A DNA stretch of 64,000 bases from Rhizobium sp. NFR07 (GCF_900111905.1 NZ_FOKM01000001.1:248001-312000); one strand, 5' to 3'; positions 43,829 to 53,763 are shown, counted from the first letter of the stretch. Notes: generated by a model from the sequence alone, not told the origin. Translations and numbers: made by a program.

Positions 43829-46039
43829 TTACTCCTGGGACCTCAAAAGCATCTCAAGCCGAACCGGCAAATCGCGAACGCGCGTTTCCGTTGCGTGGTA
43901 GACGGCGTTCGTGATTGCCGGGGCGACGCCCGCCATGACAACTTCGCCCAGTCCTTTGACGCCGGACCTGTTGACCTGGAAATCCGGCTCATCGATGAAG
44001 CCGACCTCGATCGAGCCGATGTCGGCATTTACCGGAATAAGATACTCGGCGATATCGCCATTCATGACCCCACCATAGCGGGCGTCGGTCTCCGCGCCTT
44101 CCCTGAGCGTGCCGCCGATTCCCCAGACGACGCCGCCGATCGCCTGACTGCGGGCCGTGCGCGGGCTGAGGACGCGCCCGCAATCGAACATGCTGACCAC
44201 ACGCGGCACACGGATGCGGCCGGTCGAGGCCTCCACATGCACCTCGACAAAATGCACTGCGTAGCTGTAGGTAACAAAACCAGGATAGACAGGTCCGGCC
44301 GGCGCGACGCGTCCCGTATCGGTTCGCCCCAGAACCTGTGGATCCTGGCCCGGTGCGACGCTCGATGCATCGGTCTGGATCTCATCCCTTCCGGTCCGAG
44401 CGACCATCTCGCCGAGTGGAACATTGCCCGAGGTTTCCACACCCGCCTCCGCCAGAGCCTGCATTAGGGCATCGCAGACCGCTTCCACAGCGGGCATGGC
44501 CGATGTGGAGCCCCAGGAACCTGCAGTCAAAGGCTGCGGCACTCCGCTTGTATCCCCCACCATCGCGGTGACTGCTGATGGTTGCACGCCGAGCCTCTTC
44601 GCGACGACATTGATAATCGCTGTCACAGCCCCCTGCCCCATCTCATGGATGCCGACATTGACCGTCACCGTGCCGTCTCGGCGAGCGATGATACGGGCGC
44701 GGGTCGGGCCTCCGGAGCCGCTATAGAGACCGATTGCGACGCCCATCCCAATCAGGTCGCCATTCGCAGCAACCATCGAGCGTGGCTTGGGATTGCGCCG
44801 GCTCCAGCCGAATGTTTCCGCGCCACGCCTCAGGCATTCGGCAACATGGCGGGAGGAGTGAGGCAGGCCGCTGACGACGTCCACGGCCGTATCGTTGCGC
44901 AAGCGCAGTTCGACCGGGTCCATCTTGAGTTGGTAGGACAGCTCGTCCATCGCGCTTTCGATGGCAAAAGCCGCCGCATGCTCAAAGGGCGCACGCATGT
45001 AGCCCGGTGTCGGAATGTCGGTGCGGATCAGCCGGGTAAAGCTTTTGAAGGCGGGATAGCCATAGAAGCGTGCTGCCGTATCCGCATGCTCGGCGGGAAA
45101 GAAATCCAACTTCGATGTCTGAGCATCGACATCGTAGAGCGCGCCGACCAGGCGTCCTTCCCGGTCTGCGGCCAGCCGGACACGTTGCCGCGTCGCCGGT
45201 CGCGACGTCGTGTCGTGAAACAGCTGTCTGCGCGGTACGACAATCTTGACCGGTCGCCCAAGCTGCCGGGATGCGAAAGCCGCCAGCACGAGCTGGCTCT
45301 GCATCGAATTCTTCTGTCCGAAGCCTCCGCCAATGAATGGCGAAATCACGGTTACATTCTCCGGGCTGATGCCAAGTTGATCGGCAACGCCGAACTTGCA
45401 GCCACCGGCATTCTGTGTCCCTTCATGAATGGTCAGGCGGTCGCCGTCCCAGGATGCCACGGTGCCGATCAGTTCCATCGGGTTCTGGAACTGCCTTTCC
45501 ATGCCGTAGGTAGAATCGACCTTGACCGCGCCGCCTTCGTAAGCCGACAGCGCATCGCCAACGGAAACGTCCTCCAGCGGATAGCGCATCGGAGCTTGCG
45601 CCTGCGCAACCGGTTCCGCCAACGGACTGTCCATAGTCGCAGCAAATGCCACTTCCTCGTAGTCAATCCGCAGCAGCGCGGCAGCCTCTATGGCTATCTC
45701 CAACGTCTCCGCCAGCACCAACGCAACCGGCTGGCCGCGATAGGCGACTTCAGCGGTAAGAATGGGAGAATGTGTCTGAAACGCATACCCGCCTGCCATC
45801 AGAAACTGCGCAGGCTTCAGCGAAGTCGTATCGCGATGCGTGATCACCGACAGGACCCCGGGCAATGCCTCAGCCGATAAGGTATCGACGGAAAGCACAC
45901 GCCCTTTACCGATCGTGGCGACCGCGAACGCGCCATGAGCGAGATTCTCCGGCCGATTGTCCGTGCCAAACCGGGTTATGCCGCGAACCTTGTCGCAAGC
46001 ATCGACACGGACGAGTTCGGGATAGAAATTCCGGGACAT
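43829..46039 (-). CDS. paoC: aldehyde oxidoreductase molybdopterin-binding subunit, PaoC-like
   Basis: A 736-residue large subunit of the xanthine oxidase family binding the molybdenum cofactor. The ISPFIGGGFGQKNS block, the NVGIHEMGQGAVTAI block and the catalytic Glu in GVKGLGEVVMAGVAP (about residue 699) are present. With the two following-named subunits encoded upstream it forms a periplasmic PaoABC-type enzyme oxidising aldehydes, often aromatic ones, to acids. The ATG at 46039 begins MSRNFYPELVRV one base after the paoB stop; an upstream in-frame start would overlap paoB. A cofactor-loading chaperone (PaoD) is not found in the window. Confidence 0.9.
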   Translation of the reverse strand: MSRNFYPELVRVDACDKVRGITRFGTDNRPENLAHGAFAVATIGKGRVLSVDTLSAEALPGVLSVITHRDTTSLKPAQFLMAGGYAFQTHSPILTAEVAYRGQPVALVLAETLEIAIEAAALLRIDYEEVAFAATMDSPLAEPVAQAQAPMRYPLEDVSVGDALSAYEGGAVKVDSTYGMERQFQNPMELIGTVASWDGDRLTIHEGTQNAGGCKFGVADQLGISPENVTVISPFIGGGFGQKNSMQSQLVLAAFASRQLGRPVKIVVPRRQLFHDTTSRPATRQRVRLAADREGRLVGALYDVDAQTSKLDFFPAEHADTAARFYGYPAFKSFTRLIRTDIPTPGYMRAPFEHAAAFAIESAMDELSYQLKMDPVELRLRNDTAVDVVSGLPHSSRHVAECLRRGAETFGWSRRNPKPRSMVAANGDLIGMGVAIGLYSGSGGPTRARIIARRDGTVTVNVGIHEMGQGAVTAIINVVAKRLGVQPSAVTAMVGDTSGVPQPLTAGSWGSTSAMPAVEAVCDALMQALAEAGVETSGNVPLGEMVARTGRDEIQTDASSVAPGQDPQVLGRTDTGRVAPAGPVYPGFVTYSYAVHFVEVHVEASTGRIRVPRVVSMFDCGRVLSPRTARSQAIGGVVWGIGGTLREGAETDARYGGVMNGDIAEYLIPVNADIGSIEVGFIDEPDFQVNRSGVKGLGEVVMAGVAPAITNAVYHATETRVRDLPVRLEMLLRSQE

Positions 46040-46040
46040 T

Positions 46041-47033
46041 TCAGGCCCTCCCTGCAGCAATGATCAGCGCGTCGCGGACGACATTGGCGCCGAGTTCGAT
46101 CTTGAAAGAATTGTGGTTGAGTGGTGCCGCCCCTTCGAAGGCGATGCGACCCGCCTCTGCGGCAGTTTCGGCATCCAGACGTCGCCCGATGAGGGCCTGT
46201 TCAGCGCTGCGGGCACGCCAGGGCACGGTCGCGACACCACCCAAAGCGATCCTCACATCAGCGACCACGCCGTCTTCGATCCGCACTGCCGCAGCCGTTG
46301 AAACGACCGCGAATGCATAGGACTCGCGGTCGCGAACCTTGTGATAGGTCGATGCCCGCCCAACCGAGTTGGCGGGGATCCGGATCTGGACGATGATCTC
46401 GTCGGGCGAGAGGTTCGCGTCCTGATGTGGCCGGGCTCCTGGCTGCCGATGCAGGTCTGCGATGGCCAGCGATCGGCGCCCCTTGGCACCTTCGACGTCG
46501 ATGACGGCATCCATGGCGATGAGCGCGATAGCGAAGTCGCCGGGATAGGCAGCGACACAAGCATCGGAACCACCGAAGAAGGCGTGCGAGCGATTGGCGC
46601 CGTCAATGGCAGCACAACCTGAACCCGGATTGCGCTTGTTGCAGGCAAAGGGCTCTCCGTGGCGAAAATAGGCGCAGCGGGTCCGCTGCAACAGGTTGCC
46701 GCCAAGGCTTGCCATGTTGCGCAGCTGCTGGGACGCGGCTTTCCAGAGTGCTTCAGAAAGAAGCGGGAAATCGGCCTTCAATCGTGTATCTTCGGCTGCA
46801 TCCGCCATGCGCACCAGTGCGCCGAGACGCAATTCGTCACCACCAGTGTCTATGCCTCTCAGTTCGGCGAGGCCGTTGATATCGACAAGCCGGCCGGGTG
46901 TTTCCACGTCGAGCTTCATCAGATCGAAGAGCGTTGTTCCGCCTGCGACCAGACGCGTGCCGTCCCCAGCGGCGGCAAGGGTTGCAATCGCTGATCCGAG
47001 ATCTGCCGGGCGGGCGTAATCAAAGCGTTTCAT
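46041..47033 (-). CDS. paoB: aldehyde oxidoreductase FAD-binding subunit, PaoB-like
   Basis: A 330-residue FAD subunit of the molybdenum hydroxylase family. The flavin loop is RLVAGGTTLFDLMKLDV at residues 27-43. It also has the extra cysteine-rich insertion known from PaoB/YagS that holds a [4Fe-4S] cluster (RTRCAYFRHG, ACNKRNPGSGCAAIDG). It transfers electrons from the iron-sulfur subunit towards the acceptor. ATG at 47033, 2 bases after the paoA stop; the three genes form one tight operon. Confidence 0.91.
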   Translation of the reverse strand: MKRFDYARPADLGSAIATLAAAGDGTRLVAGGTTLFDLMKLDVETPGRLVDINGLAELRGIDTGGDELRLGALVRMADAAEDTRLKADFPLLSEALWKAASQQLRNMASLGGNLLQRTRCAYFRHGEPFACNKRNPGSGCAAIDGANRSHAFFGGSDACVAAYPGDFAIALIAMDAVIDVEGAKGRRSLAIADLHRQPGARPHQDANLSPDEIIVQIRIPANSVGRASTYHKVRDRESYAFAVVSTAAAVRIEDGVVADVRIALGGVATVPWRARSAEQALIGRRLDAETAAEAGRIAFEGAAPLNHNSFKIELGANVVRDALIIAAGRA

Positions 47034-47035
47034 GC

Positions 47036-47668
47036 TCAGCCCTCCATTGCACGCGCGGCATCTGCGATGGCAGCGACGATTCCAGGATAGGCTCCGCAGC
47101 GACAGAGATTGCCGCTCATATATTCCCGGATCTGCTGAGGTGATCCCGCATGTTCTTCACGAACACAGGCAACGCCGGCCATGATCTGCCCCGGTGTGCA
47201 GTAGCCACATTGGAGGGCATCATGATCGATAAAGGCCTGCTGCATTGGATGCAGGTCGTCGCCTTCAGAAAGTCCCTCGATCGTGGTGATATCGAGATCG
47301 TCGATCTGCACGGCGAGTGTCATGCAGGAGGCGACCCGGCGACCGTCAACATGCACGGTACAAGCGCCACACTGTCCGTGATCACACCCTTTCTTGGCGC
47401 CGGTCAGGCCAAGCTGGTCGCGTAGCACATCGAGGAGCGAACTGCGCGGGTCAAGCGCCAGGGAGCTGCGGTCTCCATTGACACGGAACGAGACCTCGAT
47501 CTCCGTGCGGAATGCCGCCGGAAGCGACGGATTGCCAATCTGCGCCAGAGCATGGCTATCGATGCCGGTCACGGCCAGCACGCCAAGCGCCGTACCGCCT
47601 TTCAGGACGTCGCGTCTGCTCAATCCTGATATATCTGAATTTACATCGTCTTGGCGGTCTGTCGTCAT
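47036..47668 (-). CDS. paoA: aldehyde oxidoreductase [2Fe-2S] subunit, PaoA-like with Tat signal
   Basis: A 210-residue iron-sulfur subunit. The N terminus carries a twin-arginine signal (LSRRDVLKGGTALGVLAVTG) that would export the assembled enzyme to the periplasm. Two [2Fe-2S] sites are visible: GCDHGQCGACTVHVDG with a later C in RVASC, and QCGYCTPGQ with NLCRCGAYPG. The ATG at 47668 (MTTDRQDDVNSD) gives a normal signal peptide; an open frame 89 codons longer upstream looks unrelated. First gene of paoABC; promoter expected just upstream. Confidence 0.92.
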   Translation of the reverse strand: MTTDRQDDVNSDISGLSRRDVLKGGTALGVLAVTGIDSHALAQIGNPSLPAAFRTEIEVSFRVNGDRSSLALDPRSSLLDVLRDQLGLTGAKKGCDHGQCGACTVHVDGRRVASCMTLAVQIDDLDITTIEGLSEGDDLHPMQQAFIDHDALQCGYCTPGQIMAGVACVREEHAGSPQQIREYMSGNLCRCGAYPGIVAAIADAARAMEG

Positions 47669-48327
47669 CAGCGGCTCCCTTGCAATGTTCCGACCGACTG
47701 GCCGAAAGCGATTGCGCAGGAAAGTGTCGCCACCCGCTTCCGAACGGAAGGAGGCACCGCCGGAGGACTTACGAACCACGCGGTTACCTACGTGAAAACA
47801 CGCGTCTTTCCGCTGTTCACAAAATCGCCAACGCAAGTTTATCTGCCACGGTCGGCTCCAGGAACCAAATTGCGGGCGGTTGCGATTGTCCCATTTGTCT
47901 GGGGTTTGCCTATCGCGCCTCGATAGATCAGACACATCAGCGAGGCGGGGAACGCGGCTTCAGCTTTGCGGTTGGTAGCCTACCGTCTCACCCATACCAT
48001 ACGTTTAGGCTTGGACGACCGGCGCCTGCACGCACACCCAATGTTTTCTGCTATCGGCTTCGAAAGCCGATGTACCTTAAGACAGAGCCTTCGCGATTCC
48101 GTCGGCTGATACTACTGTTGAAGCAATCTCTGCCCGCATAGACCGGGGAAAGGTGACGCTATTCGAAACGATGCTCTGCGGCGCCCCCAAACAATCATCG
48201 GAAAGGCATCGCTTTCGCGGTGGGGAGGGCAGAAGCTAGCCTTTGCCAGCGCCGCCGCGAGTCAGGTTTGCGACAGAACTAACGTCCTCAGATGCCAATT
48301 TTCAGCAATCTCCAACCAATTGATTAT

Positions 48328-48394
48328 GTTAACCATACACAGCCATAAGAAACCTAAGCCACCGCTAGGTTTCTTTACCGCAGCGTTAACCATA
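48328..48394. promoter_or_regulatory. AT-rich patch with two GTTAACCATA motifs and a 10-bp hairpin
   Basis: GTTAACCATA occurs at 48328-48337 and 48385-48394. TTAACCAT is a known form of the CtrA recognition site in alphaproteobacteria. Between them AAGAAACCTA (48347-48356) and TAGGTTTCTT (48366-48375) form a perfect 10-bp stem with a 9-base loop. Function unknown; a cell-cycle-controlled promoter or part of a replication/partition region is possible. Confidence 0.35.
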
Positions 48395-48499
48395 ATCTCG
48401 TTTCGAGTCTATTTTGGGCGACTTTCAATTGCTCTCCCGAGCGTGCCTCAAAGCGGATGACTGAGACTGAGTCGCATAATGGAAATTAAGCACTACAGC

Positions 48500-48515
48500 G
48501 TTGACAGCTGTCAAC
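48500..48515. other. parS-like 16-bp palindrome, copy 1
   Basis: GTTGACAGCTGTCAAC is a perfect palindrome that fits the repABC centromere consensus GTTNNCNGCNGNNAAC at every fixed position. An identical copy lies 2.2 kb to the right. RepB (ParB-like) proteins bind such sites. No repA, repB or repC gene is in the window. Confidence 0.65.
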
Positions 48516-50681
48516 CGCCACTTACTCCGTCTCCACAGCCGCACCTTCATCGTCGCAAATAATCTATCAACTGGCTGAGGCCATTCAGCTGCGCCGGATC
48601 TGAGCTACCCGACACGCTCGCCAACGATACGATTAACGAGGCCCAACTCTTGCGCTCTACCTGCCATAACGACAACTGCACTCCTCGCATCCCCCCATCT
48701 CCATTCGCGTGTAGAGAGCACATAATCCGCATGCCTTGCCGTACATGACGCGTTGCATCGCCCCTCCCCGCCGCCCATGATCGACATCATTTGATGCGGA
48801 GAGAAGCGCATGAACAAGACAGCAAGGGGCTTACAACTGCCATCGCCCGCATAGCACCGCAGCCATGAACAGCGGCTCCAGAGCGCTGCCCCTGACGAGC
48901 CACTGCGACTTGATTTACAGGAGCGCTCACAATCTTGCGGCAACCACGATAATGCGGGAAATGACCGGATCCGGATTGCTACAATGGTCTATGCAGACAT
49001 GGTCCGGAAGATAATTTGCTTTATTCCATGATCGCCTGGCCCCCATTCCCACCGAGGCTTATCTAGCAGACCGGATCGATCGGGTTCTGCAAAGGACAAT
49101 TGCCAAGTCCCCGACGCAGGAATCCCGGTCCTCTATCCCCTGACAGGGATACGGCGCAGAACTGCGCCAAGAGCAAGCCCGCACAGAGTTCAGTCACGGT
49201 CAGCATTATACCCATGAGCTTTGTCTGAAGGCTGGATCTGCCCTTATCATGGCGGAACGCGAACATCCTCATGGCGGCCTAATCCACAATAAGCCCGCCG
49301 GAAACCTCAATCCGCCTAACTCACGACCACAGCCAGAACCATCGCACTGGCATCGCATGCCCTGCCCGTCGGATCCATCGATCCTGATCCTACCGCCCGC
49401 TAAGGATTTTGGTCCACACGATTGAGGATGTCCCAAACCCGCGACAGGAAGACACGTTGATCCGCCTGGTGGCAGGCTCTCACGCGCATCAACGACGGCC
49501 TCAGCAACACGCCGATCGTCTAGTATGCCGTTTAGGATATAGCGGAAGGTGCCTATGCAGATCTCGGCATCGCCTCTCCGCAGCGGTCGCCCATTATCAC
49601 CCACAGCTCGGGGAGCCGTCTCCGCGCGGAGAACGGTATTCTCGACTTCGGCGCCCCCTCCTACTGCCAGAGAAAACCGGGCTCTCATCGACACAGGCCA
49701 CGACGCCATAGCGCATGCCCCCGTACTGACCACCTCAATCATGTACATAGTATAGCGGTAGCGCGGGCGGTCATAGCAGTCCTCACCCACCGGGCTGAGC
49801 CGAACGGCGACCTCGCCAATTAGCGTGTCGCACCCAGGGGTGCCCCGGTCATCGGAAGCCACATGAATCCCATCCGTAGCGCCATGGCGAATCCTAGGGC
49901 TCACCGGATATGTTACCGATGGCGCGCCAAATCGTGCGGTGAGGGCACATCTCCTACTGGTGTCGAGTGCATGATCCACGCCTTACTTACCACGCGGTGA
50001 TCAGCATTCTCTACTGACGCCTATGGTCGCGTGAAAGGCTCCCCGCCGATGGCTTTTGACGCCCTACAAGCGATCACAGGAGCGCCCTGTCCATCGGATC
50101 GGACACTGATCCAGATCGGTACGCCCCGCAGCTATAAGTGAACCACCACGCACGGGGTCTCATATGCGACCATATCCATATGCCGATCGATAGTCTCAGC
50201 CGGTCGCTCTCATCAGTTCGGACCGACGATATGGCGCCCTCCATCAGAGCGCCGGCAAAGCAAAACTAGGCATCGATCCCGAGCCGTTCGACGGGACTGC
50301 CGCTGGATGCGTCAATCAAGCGGACAAAGACAGCCACAACATCCCGCGAATGGCGACATTTCCGTACGGCCTCTCCTAATCCACTGTCCGGCACAACAAT
50401 GCATGTACTATGTGGATCCGGCATAGACGCCATCAGGATGGGCGAGGCGGGCCTAGTTATTGCCGAAAGCATCGAAAGCCAAGGCAGGCACCGTTTCGAC
50501 ATCTCTCGCCAGGAGCTGGAGCCGCTCGTACCGCACAGCCAAGCGAAGGCCGCATCAGGCGTAGGGGAGCGGGAGGCTTGCGGCGGAGGTTACGCCAGTC
50601 ATGATTCTCCGTAATGAAGACGACTGCCGTAGTCATCAAGGACGGACATCTGCGTACAGCCAGCGTCGATTCGCTCGCTCG

Positions 50682-50697
50682 GTTGACAGCTGTCAAC
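50682..50697. other. parS-like 16-bp palindrome, copy 2
   Basis: Second exact copy of GTTGACAGCTGTCAAC, again in non-coding sequence. Two identical 16-bp perfect palindromes 2.2 kb apart are very unlikely by chance, which strengthens the reading as partition (parS) sites or operators of one DNA-binding protein. Confidence 0.65.
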
Positions 50698-51173
50698 AGG
50701 CCTGAAGGTCCTATCCTCATGCCAAAAATACAGCCGGCCCCAACGATCGAGCGGCAGCGCTGATCATCACATCCGAGTCAGCGGTCAGAAAATTCGGCCG
50801 CTCCATCCTCTAGGCGTATCCTCACTGATTCTGGGGCATCGGCACGGTGTCTGTAAAGACTTGCGAATTGCTCGGCATCCCGAAGAAAGATCTCGATCTC
50901 ACCAAATTTAACGAGCCCTTCGCCCCGTACATCGCTACGCTTCGGCAGTTCGGGGTTGCCAGGGATGCGCAGCGTAAGTCCCAATAGTCAACCAATTGCG
51001 CCGGGCCGTCCGCAACGCATATCAGTTTCCCGCACCCTGTGCACCGCCGCGCTGGAGACTTTCCTCAGTACTGTTAGTTATGCATTGGCCACCATCTGCG
51101 TTAGGGAAGGGCAGAGCAAGGATCCACAGTCGCCATGGCCAGTGATCAACCACTCTCCATAAACTATAGCACG

Positions 51174-52706
51174 CTATTCATCACGACCTGCCGAATAGAA
51201 CGTCTTGATGTCATCGGCAAATTCCTGACGCGATGCCGGGCGGGTGTAGAACATATGCCCGCCGCGATACGTATCCAGCTTGATCCTGGCGTCGGCGAGT
51301 TCAGGTGGCAGATGTTCGATCACGTAGCGGCTGGCGCCATATGGGGTCAATGCGTCACTCAGACCGTGCGCCACGACGATACGAAGGCCGGGGATCACCG
51401 ACAGAAGATCACGGATATCGCCGGAGACGCTCGACAGTGCGCGGCCATCGCTGCCTCGGCTGCCATTCCACTCCCATCGGCGATTTACCTCCTCGTTTAA
51501 GAGCGTGTAGGTAATCTCCGCTAAATACCTAAGCTCATGCCTCGCGTAAGACGGAAAAGCTGCGCCGTAGGCGCGGGTGTAGCCGTCGAGGATAGGATCG
51601 TCGTTCTGGCTGTAAGACGCCTCCGGGTAAGCGTCTGGCGCTATCTGGGAGGCTTCGTAGGAGCTCACCACACGGCCGGGACCCGCCGCCTGCTTGTTAT
51701 AGATATCGCCGACAAAGCCACGCGTGCGCTCGACCGCATCGGCGGGGATGCCCGTAATCGCGGAAATCCTGCGATAAAACGCCTGACCTTCCTCTCCAGC
51801 GGGGGAGGGGCCCACAAGAGTAGTCAGGTAGTCGCCCGTGGCGAATTTCTCGATCTCGGCAAGTTTCTCCCGGCTGAACGAACCATCGCGCTCAAGACGC
51901 GCGGCCCCCAGAGACGGCAATTGCAGCGCGGCGCTCAATGGGTCGTCAGGATTGGCAAGAAAGCGCCCATCAAGGAAAGGCGATATCATGGCGATACCCG
52001 AAACGAGAAGCCCCTGACTGTCCTTCATCGCTGTGGCAACCTTAGCAGCGCGAAAGCCGCCATAGCTCTCCCCCACCAGATATTTGGGCGATGAAAGCCT
52101 ATCATTGCGCTGGACGTAGAGCGCGATGAACTTCGCCAGGCTTTCGGCATCTTGACGCACGCCGTAGAAATTTCGAGCCACGTCATCACTCGCGGCCCGG
52201 CTCCAGCCGGTACCGACAGGGTCAATGAAAACAAGGTCGGTAAAAGGCAGCCAACTTTCGGGATTGTCTATGAGTTGTGGCATGCGCCCGCCATCATCGG
52301 GCGTGGTGAAATCAACGATCCGCGGGCCGATCAAGCCGAGATGCAGATAGGCGGAAGCCGCACCTGGTCCCCCATTGAAGGCAAAGGTCACCGGCCGGCC
52401 GGGCGCACGATCCCTGGCGATATAGGATGTGTAGAAAATCCTTGCCGTCCGTTGGGCGTCTTGGCCGATGAGATCGATCGTGCCGGCTGTGGCCGTATAG
52501 GGCAGATCACCCGAAGCGTTGCGAAAGACATGGTCAGTCGTAACATCCGCAGGAAGAAGACTAAGGATGCCCGTGTCCTCTTGCGGCGCCGAGCGATCGC
52601 CTCTCTCCTGTGATGGCGCCGGTTGCTGGGCTTCTGATGGCTGAGCCAGTACCGAACCGCAAATCAGAACAGTGAAAGCAAGGAAAGACAGTCGGCGGAT
52701 TCGCAA
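51174..52706 (-). CDS. S10 family serine carboxypeptidase-like protein, secreted
   Basis: A 510-residue alpha/beta-hydrolase of peptidase family S10. A signal peptide (LSFLAFTVLICGSVLAQ) predicts export. NGGPGAASAYLH forms the oxyanion region, the nucleophile Ser is in VGESYGGFRA, the Asp in HGLSDALTPYG and the His in YRGGHMFYTR, so the triad is complete. It probably removes C-terminal amino acids from peptides in the periplasm or outside the cell. The residues after the signal peptide (QQPAPSQERGDRSAPQED) are a linker. Transcribed alone. Confidence 0.9.
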   Translation of the reverse strand: MRIRRLSFLAFTVLICGSVLAQPSEAQQPAPSQERGDRSAPQEDTGILSLLPADVTTDHVFRNASGDLPYTATAGTIDLIGQDAQRTARIFYTSYIARDRAPGRPVTFAFNGGPGAASAYLHLGLIGPRIVDFTTPDDGGRMPQLIDNPESWLPFTDLVFIDPVGTGWSRAASDDVARNFYGVRQDAESLAKFIALYVQRNDRLSSPKYLVGESYGGFRAAKVATAMKDSQGLLVSGIAMISPFLDGRFLANPDDPLSAALQLPSLGAARLERDGSFSREKLAEIEKFATGDYLTTLVGPSPAGEEGQAFYRRISAITGIPADAVERTRGFVGDIYNKQAAGPGRVVSSYEASQIAPDAYPEASYSQNDDPILDGYTRAYGAAFPSYARHELRYLAEITYTLLNEEVNRRWEWNGSRGSDGRALSSVSGDIRDLLSVIPGLRIVVAHGLSDALTPYGASRYVIEHLPPELADARIKLDTYRGGHMFYTRPASRQEFADDIKTFYSAGRDE

Positions 52707-53125
52707 GACGAGAACTCCCTCTTCTCGATGTCGCGACCACTATAGACTAGGATCGCGTAACGGGAGGTTCAACACCGCTTGATGGACCGAATTCAACCTT
52801 GTCGGCAGACGAGGCTCGCAAAACCGTGTGCACCCGGCTGCGAGCCTCTGACCGACATCATGGCGGCTGGGACAAACGGTAGAAACCGGCTTGCGCCACC
52901 GTCAAATGAATAATTTGTAACTCGCAATCATATATGGTTGCGATGCAGCATCGTCACATCCGAAGGTAGACAATTACCACCATCGGGTAGCTCGCTACCA
53001 TGCTGCTCGCCCAAGCGGTTAACTGAGGATCGACCTGCACCCATACCGGCCGAATCACCGTGACGTGGCCACGGCGAATTGAGAGCTATAATGAGCCATT
53101 GATACCGTGGAATATCGTCCTGCGG
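52707..53125. other. intergenic stretch with a near-perfect 22-bp palindrome
   Basis: 419 bases between the S10 gene start and the dgoA stop. At 52922-52943 TCGCAA and TTGCGA flank the core TCATATATGG; all but one symmetric pair match, so it is an operator-like near-palindrome. It is too far from a gene it could obviously control except the S10 gene, whose start is 216 bases away. No other element recognised. Confidence 0.4.
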
Positions 53126-53752
53126 CTATGCCCGGTTGGCCCGCATTGCGTCGATGAACTTCTTCGCCTGAGCAGCGACTGTCGCGAGATCAGCACCCGG
53201 CTTGTAGATAGATCCTCCGATGCCGAAGCCGGCGGCACCTGCCTCGGTGAAGGCCTTCATGTTCTCAGGCGTCACGCCGCCGACGGCCAGGACCGGAATT
53301 TCCTTCGGCAGCACAGCCTTCCACGCCTTGATAACGACCGGCGGGATGGCTTCGGCCGGAAACGCCTTGACGCCGGTCGCCCCGGCACCGATCGCGGCGA
53401 AGGCCTCGGTCGGGGTGGCGACGCCCGGCAGGCTGACCATGCCCTTGGCGACACTCGCCTCGATGACCGAAAGATTGGCGTTCGGCGAAATGATGACGTT
53501 CGCGCCGGTGGCGGCGACATCGGCCACCTGGGCCGGTGTCAGGACCGTGCCCGCTCCGATCAGTGCCCTGTCGCCGAAGCGTTTCTGCAGCGCCTCGATG
53601 CTTTTGAACGGATCCGGCGAGTTGAGCGGTACCTCGATGATGCGCCAGCCCGCCTCGATCAGCGCCTCGCCGATCGGTTCGGCTTCCGCCGGCGTGATGC
53701 CGCGCAGGATGGCGATCAGATTGCAGGCCTTGAGGGCGTCATGAAAATTCAT
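53126..53752 (-). CDS. dgoA: 2-dehydro-3-deoxy-6-phosphogalactonate aldolase
   Basis: A 208-residue class I aldolase that splits KDPGal into pyruvate and glyceraldehyde-3-phosphate, the last step of D-galactonate breakdown. The N terminus LIAILRGITPAEA with the catalytic-base Glu region, GAGTVLTPAQVADVAATGA, and the Schiff-base Lys in GVKAFPAEAIPP are typical of DgoA; the PAEAIPP end distinguishes it from the glucose-pathway aldolase. AAGGA eight bases before the ATG at 53752 decides the start. It lies 11 bases downstream of dgoK in one operon. Confidence 0.92.
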   Translation of the reverse strand: MNFHDALKACNLIAILRGITPAEAEPIGEALIEAGWRIIEVPLNSPDPFKSIEALQKRFGDRALIGAGTVLTPAQVADVAATGANVIISPNANLSVIEASVAKGMVSLPGVATPTEAFAAIGAGATGVKAFPAEAIPPVVIKAWKAVLPKEIPVLAVGGVTPENMKAFTEAGAAGFGIGGSIYKPGADLATVAAQAKKFIDAMRANRA

Positions 53753-53763
53753 CGGAAACATCC

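Larger units (their letters stand above)
47669..51173. other. 3.5-kb stretch without a convincing gene, with two parS-like palindromes
   Basis: No frame on either strand has a ribosome site plus recognisable protein similarity. The longest open frame (minus, 49979-49269, 236 codons) is rich in Gly, Arg and Ser and matches no family I know. A short minus frame (48943-48605) ends RAQELGLVNRIV, faintly like an enoyl-CoA hydratase fragment, and another (50984-50778) has a plausible amino acid mix but no start. The region may be decayed coding DNA, a centromere-like region, or both. Specific sites inside it are listed separately. Confidence 0.5.

Noticed and set aside
44582..45880. 432-codon plus-strand frame opposite paoC
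   Set aside because: Antisense to the molybdenum subunit, no start signal and no recognisable domain.
48605..48943. 112-codon frame ending in an enoyl-CoA-hydratase-like peptide
   Set aside because: Only about 12 residues resemble the family and the rest does not, so chance cannot be excluded.
49269..49979. 236-codon minus-strand frame in the gene-poor block
   Set aside because: No ribosome site, unusual composition and no known family; could be a remnant but is not called as a gene.
50266..50502. 78-codon frame near the second parS-like site
   Set aside because: Considered as a repA/repB fragment, but no ParA or ParB motif is present.
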